Shown here one piece after another: positions 4,752-9,153 of a stretch of DNA of 9,153 nt. Position numbers and translations under genes: made by a program. The notes beneath the pieces are model-generated. The model was not told the DNA's origin and did no database searches. It saw only the letters and a list, made by a program, of their open reading frames with translations. Position 1 is the first letter of the stretch. Every line of letters begins with the position of its first letter. The DNA is from Spirochaetales bacterium (GTDB taxonomy: Bacteria > Spirochaetota > Spirochaetia > Treponematales > UBA12059): positions 1 through 9,153 of the forward strand of contig JAFGUM010000131.1 in assembly GCA_016938515.1 (NCBI GenBank). The letters run 5' to 3'.

Positions 4752-6842
4752 ATGGCTTTCGAAATTTCCAAGATGCGTAACATCGGTATCAGCGCTCACA
4801 TTGATTCCGGCAAAACAACGCTGTCCGAGCGTATCCTGTTCTATTGCAACAAGATACACGCTATTCACGAGGTCCGGGGCAAGGACGGCGTGGGCGCGAC
4901 GATGGATTCTATGGAGCTTGAGCGCGAGCGCGGTATTACGATCGCGTCGGCGGCAACAAACGTGCAGTGGAAGGATACGACAGTAAACCTGATCGATACA
5001 CCCGGGCACGTAGACTTCACCATAGAAGTGGAGCGGTCGCTGCGCGTACTCGATGGAGCGGTGCTGGTCTTGTGCTCGGTTGGTGGTGTGCAGTCGCAGA
5101 CGCTTACCGTTGACAGGCAGCTCAAGCGCTACCACGTGCCCAGGCTTGCGTTTATAAACAAGGCGGACCGCACTGGAGCCAACCCCTTCCGTGTAAAGAA
5201 CCAGATCGTGGAGAAACTAGGTCTCAACGCGGCGTTTATTACCCTGCCCATCGGCCTCGAAGACAAACTTGAAGGCCTCGTGGATCTGGTGCAGATGAAG
5301 GCTGTGTACTTTGACGGCGACGGCGGTGTGGATATCCGGTACGCCGAAATACCGGCTCACATGCAGGCAGACGCGGAAAAATACCGGGAGGAGCTCCTTG
5401 ACAGCGCGTCTATGTTCTCCGACGAGCTGGCTGAGGCGTATCTTGAAGGCACCGAGACGCCAGAAATGATAAAGGCGGCTATCCGCAAGGGTACGATAGC
5501 GGAGCAGCTGGTGCCGGTATTCGTCGGATCAGCGTATAAAAACAAGGGTGTACAGCTACTGCTGGACGGCGTGGTGGATTACCTGCCTGATCCTACCGAG
5601 GTAAAGAACATCGCGCTGGATCTGGACAAAGGCGAGCAGGAAACCGTGGTGATAGCTGATGAGAAACTGCCAACGGTCGCGCTGGCGTTCAAGCTTGAGG
5701 ACGGCCAGTATGGTCAGCTTACCTACGTGCGCATCTACCAGGGGTCGATCAAGAAGGGCGACGAGCTGTTCAACACTCGAGCTCACAAGAAGTTCAAGAT
5801 AGGGCGCCTCGTACGCATGCACGCGTCATCTATGGAAGATATCAGCGAGGGTGGTCCTGGTGACATCGTCGCGCTGTTTGGCATCGAGTGCGCTTCGGGC
5901 GATACGTTCTGCTCGCCGTCGGTGAACTACGCGATGACATCCATGTTCGTTCCCGATACGGTTATATCACTTGCAATAACGCCGGCGGACAAGAAGAGCG
6001 CCGATCAGATGTCCAAGGCTCTGAACCGCTTTACCAAAGAAGATCCGACCTTCCAGACCTACGTGGATCCCGAGAGCCAGCAGACAATTATCAAGGGCAT
6101 GGGCGAGTTGCACCTTGACGTGTACATCGAACGGATGCGTCGCGAGTACAAGTGCGAAGTAACCACGGGCATGCCCCAGGTAGCGTACCGTGAAGCCATC
6201 AGCCAGAAGGCTGAATTCAACTATACTCACAAGAAGCAGACGGGCGGTTCCGGGCAGTATGGCCGTGTTGCCGGGTACATGGAGCCGTATGAAGAGGGGG
6301 TTTACGAGTTTGTAGACGCCATCAAGGGTGGCGCCATCCCCAACGAATACATACCGTCGTGTGACAAGGGCTTCAAGGAAGCCGCGAAAAAAGGCTCGCT
6401 TATCGGATTCCCCGTGGTAAACATCCGCTGCGTGATCAACGATGGCCAGAGTCACGCCGTTGACTCGTCCGATATAGCCTTCCAGCTTGCCGCCATCGGC
6501 GCGTTCCGCGATGCGTACGCGAAGGCCAAGCCGGTAATACTCGAACCGATCATGAAAGTGGTCGCCGAGGGACCTTCGGAATTCCAGGGCAACATTTACG
6601 CGTCGGTAAACCAGAGGCGTGGCTTGATTACGGCAAGCACCGAGGAAGAAGCTTTCTGCCGGGTAGAAGCGGAAGTGCCGCTATCCGAAATGTTCGGGTA
6701 CTCCACCGTGCTCCGTTCCATGACCCAGGGCAAGGCTGAGTTCTCGATGGAGTTCCTCAAGTACGGAAAGGTTCCGCAGAGCGTTTCCGAGCAGCTCCGC
6801 AAGGAGTATGAGGAAAAGCGCAAGAAGGAACAGGGACGCTAG
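4752..6842 (+). CDS. fusA: Translation elongation factor G (spirochaete/mitochondrial-like EF-G)
   Basis: A full-length 696-residue EF-G, the cytoplasmic GTPase that drives tRNA-mRNA translocation on the ribosome. All GTPase motifs are visible: G1 A15-H-I-D-S-G-K-T-T23, switch-I R60-G-I-T63-I, G3 D82-T-P-G-H86, G4 N136-K-A-D139, and a G5-region 'SAYKNKG' near 263-269. Domain II (about 300-400), domain III ([13 protein letters not shown]), domain IV ([15 protein letters not shown]) and domain V (EPIMKV, 'NQRRGLI', [13 protein letters not shown]) follow in order. Serine in the G1 loop and the overall wording match spirochaete EF-G of the spdEFG1 lineage, related to mitochondrial EFG1. That lineage is specialised for translocation, with recycling left to a second EF-G elsewhere in the genome. 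GAGG (4741-4744) precedes the ATG by seven bases. The gene has its own promoter and terminator, apart from any str operon. Confidence 0.98.
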   Translation: MAFEISKMRNIGISAHIDSGKTTLSERILFYCNKIHAIHEVRGKDGVGATMDSMELERERGITIASAATNVQWKDTTVNLIDTPGHVDFTIEVERSLRVLDGAVLVLCSVGGVQSQTLTVDRQLKRYHVPRLAFINKADRTGANPFRVKNQIVEKLGLNAAFITLPIGLEDKLEGLVDLVQMKAVYFDGDGGVDIRYAEIPAHMQADAEKYREELLDSASMFSDELAEAYLEGTETPEMIKAAIRKGTIAEQLVPVFVGSAYKNKGVQLLLDGVVDYLPDPTEVKNIALDLDKGEQETVVIADEKLPTVALAFKLEDGQYGQLTYVRIYQGSIKKGDELFNTRAHKKFKIGRLVRMHASSMEDISEGGPGDIVALFGIECASGDTFCSPSVNYAMTSMFVPDTVISLAITPADKKSADQMSKALNRFTKEDPTFQTYVDPESQQTIIKGMGELHLDVYIERMRREYKCEVTTGMPQVAYREAISQKAEFNYTHKKQTGGSGQYGRVAGYMEPYEEGVYEFVDAIKGGAIPNEYIPSCDKGFKEAAKKGSLIGFPVVNIRCVINDGQSHAVDSSDIAFQLAAIGAFRDAYAKAKPVILEPIMKVVAEGPSEFQGNIYASVNQRRGLITASTEEEAFCRVEAEVPLSEMFGYSTVLRSMTQGKAEFSMEFLKYGKVPQSVSEQLRKEYEEKRKKEQGR

Positions 6843-6858
6843 GTATGACGAGCGCCGC

Positions 6859-6891
6859 GGGTCGGCTATGCTGCCGGCCCGTTTGCGTTTT
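6859..6891 (+). terminator. Intrinsic terminator of fusA
   Basis: GGGTCGGC (6859-6866) pairs with GCCGGCCC (6873-6880) around a 6-base loop: eight pairs, one of them G-T. GTTTGCGTTTT follows. The hairpin starts 17 bases after the fusA stop. The T-run is interrupted but adequate. Confidence 0.65.
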
Positions 6892-6911
6892 AGCGGCTAC
6901 GGTCGTATACT
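6883..6911 (+). promoter_or_regulatory. Promoter of the P-loop ATPase gene
   Basis: TTGCGT (6883-6888), 17 bases, then TATACT (6906-6911). The -35 lies inside the T-rich tail of the fusA terminator, so the two genes are separated by the least possible DNA. Start would be near 6918, giving a leader of about 90 bases. The -10 hexamer is the same as at the fusA and fic promoters. Confidence 0.5.
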
Positions 6912-7006
6912 CGAATGCGTGATACCCAAACCGCGGCCCGTCGCGGCCGCCGCCACGAGTCAGCATCAACCCGTCGAAACCATAATGCACATAGTAAGGA
7001 GTTCCC

Positions 7007-7711
7007 ATGCTTAAAGAGGAGCTGATCAAGAAGAGCCCTGTTCGCGTCCTCGAACGCGGTATCGAGGGCGGGCTCAAAGCCGGAAATATCGGAGTCATAG
7101 CCAGCCGCAAGGGCATTGGCAAGACGAGCGTACTCGTCCAGTTGGCCTTGGACAAGCTGATGCAGGGTAAAAAGGTCATCCACGTATCCTTTACCACGCA
7201 TACGAGCTATGTTATTTCCTGGTATGAAAATATTTTTACCGAGCTGGCCAAGAAAAAAAATCTGGAAGACTTCTCCACCGTTCACGACGAGCTGATGCGA
7301 AACCGCGTCATAATGAACTTCAACCAGGAAGGCGTGAGCACCGCGCAGATACTCAAATCCCTGCGGGCGATGATAGTGGACGGCGGGTTCGACGCTGATG
7401 CCATTATAGCGGATGGTTTTGACTTCGCCCGCGCCGACGCGTCCCACTTTGCCGCGGTTCGCGAGTTCGCGCAGGAGATGAAGCTTGAAGTGTGGTACTC
7501 CTGCACCATGGCCGGCGAGGAACCCCTGCTGGACAAAAAGAACATCCCGGTAATTCTGCGTGAGTTCCTCGGCGAAATTTCTGTTCTCATCGTGCTGGAT
7601 CCCAAAGCCGAGTACATCCACTTTATAGTGGTCAAGGATCACGCTCGCATGAACCCCGAGGACTTGAATATCAAGCTTGACGCCAAAACCCTCTTGATAG
7701 CAGAAGCCTAG
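7007..7711 (+). CDS. P-loop ATPase of unknown role (RecA/KaiC-like fold)
   Basis: A 234-residue soluble protein. 'GNIGVIASRKGIGKTSVLVQLALDKL' (26-51) carries a Walker A motif, S33-R-K-G-I-G38-K39-T40, with serine where glycine or alanine is usual. 'DADAIIADGFDF' (129-140) supplies the hydrophobic strand and Asp136 of a Walker B. The order (short N-terminus, Walker A, 'GKKVIHVSF' strand, Walker B) suggests a RecA/DnaB/KaiC-type ATPase core without added domains. I see no helicase loop, zinc finger or DNA-binding domain. AAGGAG (6996-7001) lies five bases before the ATG. It has its own promoter and converges with the ZIP-like gene. The role is unknown; 'AAA/RecA-like ATPase' is as far as the sequence goes. 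Confidence 0.8.
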   Translation: MLKEELIKKSPVRVLERGIEGGLKAGNIGVIASRKGIGKTSVLVQLALDKLMQGKKVIHVSFTTHTSYVISWYENIFTELAKKKNLEDFSTVHDELMRNRVIMNFNQEGVSTAQILKSLRAMIVDGGFDADAIIADGFDFARADASHFAAVREFAQEMKLEVWYSCTMAGEEPLLDKKNIPVILREFLGEISVLIVLDPKAEYIHFIVVKDHARMNPEDLNIKLDAKTLLIAEA

Positions 7712-7756
7712 GAGCCTGTCGGACTTAGGATCTTGACCCAGCGAAGGCGAGTCGTC

Positions 7757-7798
7757 GCGGCCTCTTCCATCTTGGAAGAGGCCGCTTCCATCTGGAAG
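7757..7798. terminator. Tandem hairpins between convergent genes (probable bidirectional terminator)
   Basis: A perfect 13-bp stem, GCGGCCTCTTCCA (7757-7769) with TGGAAGAGGCCGC (7773-7785) and a TCT loop, is followed at once by CTTCCA-TC-TGGAAG (7785-7798), a smaller hairpin that looks like a partial copy of the first. The pair lies between the ends of the ATPase gene (7711) and the minus-strand gene (7816). Neither strand has a T-run next to the stem, so termination may depend on stem strength or Rho. Confidence 0.55.
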
Positions 7799-7815
7799 AT
7801 GTGGCTCCGCGGGCG

Positions 7816-9126
7816 CTAGGCTGTGCCTATTGTGTGAAAGAACACCGTAGCTATAAATCCAAGTACGGTAAACAAGCCCACCATCCGGATATTCCTCTCG
7901 TATGCCTCGGGAAGCATAGTCTGGGCTATCATCGCCAGCATCGAGCCCGCGGCCAGCCCCTCAAACAGAGAATGGGCTACTGGGGGCAGGATGCCAGAGA
8001 TGAGGTTGCCAAACAGCGCGCCTACGCCGACGGCCAGCACGAGGGAGCTCCACATCCACATGATGCGCCCGGAACCCGAGCCTGCTTCCTTCATCATCGT
8101 GGAGCTGGACAGGGATTCTGGCAGGTTGGCCATGAACAGGCCGGCGATGAGCGCCGGGCTGGCGTTGAAGCCCGACATGCTGGCTCCTATCACCAGTGAT
8201 TCCGGTATGCCATCGAGCAGAAGCCCGAGCCAGATGGCGGTAGCCGCCGAGCTGGAAGCAACCGCCGCTGTCTTGAGTTCTGTCTCCGAAGGGCGATACG
8301 CGCTTTCGTCCAGGTGTCTCGCGGCCTGTCGCACCCATTCAGCGGCCGAGACGGCAGCCTCTGGAATCGATCCTGTCTTGCCGCGCTCCGCGGCTAGATC
8401 GCTGACGGCGGCTTTGAGCTCAGGGCTGGATTCGGCGAGGCGCTGGAAGTCTTCCTTGCGAATTTCAAACGCCGTACTGTCAACGAGGGGTATCGCGTCG
8501 GCGCTCCGTGGTGAATTCCATACGAGCGCCATTTCGCCGAAGGTCTGACCCTCGCCCAGCTCGGCGACCGCTACCCTGGAGCCGCTCGCGTCAGCGTATT
8601 CTATGGCAACACGGCCGGTATCGATGATGTACATCGAATCACCCGAGCCGCCTTGCCTGAATACAGGAACACCCGTCGGGAGTGCGCGCATTTTGATGTA
8701 CGGGACGATAGCCTGAACCTGCCCCGCGGGCAGTGATCGCAGTATGTCGACGGCTCCAAGCCGTTCCAGCACTTCGCGCGCGTGTCGTTTCTTGTTTGTT
8801 CCCAGGGCTGACAGCAGCGTAGACCTTGTTCTGGCCGCGCCACCTTTCTCGTCCGCAGCGCGCGAAAGCACTATAAATACCATGCAGCCGAGCAATAAGC
8901 CGATGGCGAGCGGGGTAAACCCGCCTCCGGCCCGCTCTACGGCCGGGTTCACCAGCTCAAACGAGATGGCCGCGATAAGGCTGCCCGCACCAAACGACAT
9001 TACCGCCGAAATAACCGTTCTCGACGGCTTTGTGTAAATGCCTATCAACGCGCCGATGGGTAGTGAAAGGGAGCTGAGCGCGCCGAAGAAGAAAGCGGCC
9101 GAAGCCGGTGAACCAATAAATCCCAT
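7816..9126 (-). CDS. ZIP-transporter-like membrane protein with inserted cyclic-nucleotide-binding domain
   Basis: A 436-residue protein in three parts. Residues 10-90 hold three hydrophobic helices, including 'SFGAGSLIAAISFELVNPA', which resembles the GAG..L.A..HLLPEA helix of ZIP metal transporters. Residues about 123-235 form a complete cyclic-nucleotide-binding domain. Its phosphate cassette F196-G-E-M-A-L...P206-R-S-A209 includes the arginine that holds the cyclic phosphate, so cAMP or cGMP binding is plausible. Residues 290-436 hold about five more helices, including 'LLDGIPESLVIGASM', 'FMANLPESLSSS' and 'GLAAGSMLAMIAQTMLPEAYE', the ZIP TM4, TM5 and TM7 patterns. The TM4 and TM5 metal-ligand histidines are replaced (D305 in DGIPES, N334 in NLPES). 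It probably sits in the inner membrane as a nucleotide-regulated transporter or sensor; the substrate is unknown. AAGGAGGT (9131-9138, minus strand) gives a strong start. Confidence 0.82.
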   Translation of the reverse strand: MGFIGSPASAAFFFGALSSLSLPIGALIGIYTKPSRTVISAVMSFGAGSLIAAISFELVNPAVERAGGGFTPLAIGLLLGCMVFIVLSRAADEKGGAARTRSTLLSALGTNKKRHAREVLERLGAVDILRSLPAGQVQAIVPYIKMRALPTGVPVFRQGGSGDSMYIIDTGRVAIEYADASGSRVAVAELGEGQTFGEMALVWNSPRSADAIPLVDSTAFEIRKEDFQRLAESSPELKAAVSDLAAERGKTGSIPEAAVSAAEWVRQAARHLDESAYRPSETELKTAAVASSSAATAIWLGLLLDGIPESLVIGASMSGFNASPALIAGLFMANLPESLSSSTMMKEAGSGSGRIMWMWSSLVLAVGVGALFGNLISGILPPVAHSLFEGLAAGSMLAMIAQTMLPEAYERNIRMVGLFTVLGFIATVFFHTIGTA

Positions 9127-9153
9127 GCGTACCTCCTTGCGGAAACGCCGGTA

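Noticed and set aside
3878..4783. 301-codon open frame on the minus strand
   Set aside because: It lies antisense to the hydrolase, whose catalytic triad is complete. The antisense protein shows no motif and reflects codon bias of the opposite strand.
7253..7260. Run of eight A in the ATPase gene, a possible slippage site
   Set aside because: The frame continues with conserved-looking sequence on both sides (Walker B downstream), so no frameshift is needed.
6890..7642. 250-codon minus-strand frame across the P-loop ATPase
   Set aside because: The plus-strand gene has Walker motifs and a good ribosome binding site. The antisense product has no recognisable domain.
1..9153. tRNA, rRNA, CRISPR array, IS element or integrase
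   Set aside because: No cloverleaf, regularly spaced repeat, terminal inverted repeat with transposase, or recombinase motif was seen on either strand.

Overview
The window looks like a bacterial chromosome segment, most likely from a spirochaete. The main evidence is the elongation factor G at 4752-6842. It has the mitochondrial-like form of the G1 loop (AHIDSGKTT) and long stretches that read like Borrelia/Treponema EF-G (the spdEFG1 lineage shared by spirochaetes, planctomycetes and some deltaproteobacteria). The assignment rests on my memory of family sequences, not a search.

Left third (1-3405), accessory region. It opens with the C-terminal end of a protein resembling Lhr-type DEAD/DEAH helicases. 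A tightly overlapping cluster follows: a Phd/YefM-type antitoxin (466-723), a RelE/ParE-type toxin (716-994), and a RhuM-Fic/Doc protein (984-2021) broken by one in-frame TAA at 1419-1421. A roughly 310-base gap (2022-2334) holds a doubtful 36-codon ORF, a perfect palindrome, and an extended -10 promoter placed so close to the next ATG that the mRNA would be leaderless. That next gene (2335-3405) is a stand-alone Fic AMP-transferase-like protein with a winged-helix C-terminus. The region has the look of a defence or toxin-antitoxin island.

Right two thirds (3406-9153), more core-like. An HSL-family alpha/beta-hydrolase (3558-4466) is followed by a good sigma70 promoter and a roughly 200-base hairpin-rich leader for fusA. 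A terminator after fusA abuts the promoter of a 234-residue P-loop ATPase of unknown role (7007-7711). That gene converges on a minus-strand gene (7816-9126), with a strong tandem hairpin between them. The minus-strand protein is a ZIP-transporter-like membrane protein with a complete cyclic-nucleotide-binding domain inserted between TM3 and TM4, and with the usual metal-binding histidines of TM4 and TM5 absent.

The most notable items are the overlapping antitoxin-RelE-RhuM/Doc arrangement and its nonsense break, the possibly leaderless fic gene, and the cNMP-gated-looking ZIP-like protein. No tRNA, rRNA, CRISPR array or insertion sequence was seen.
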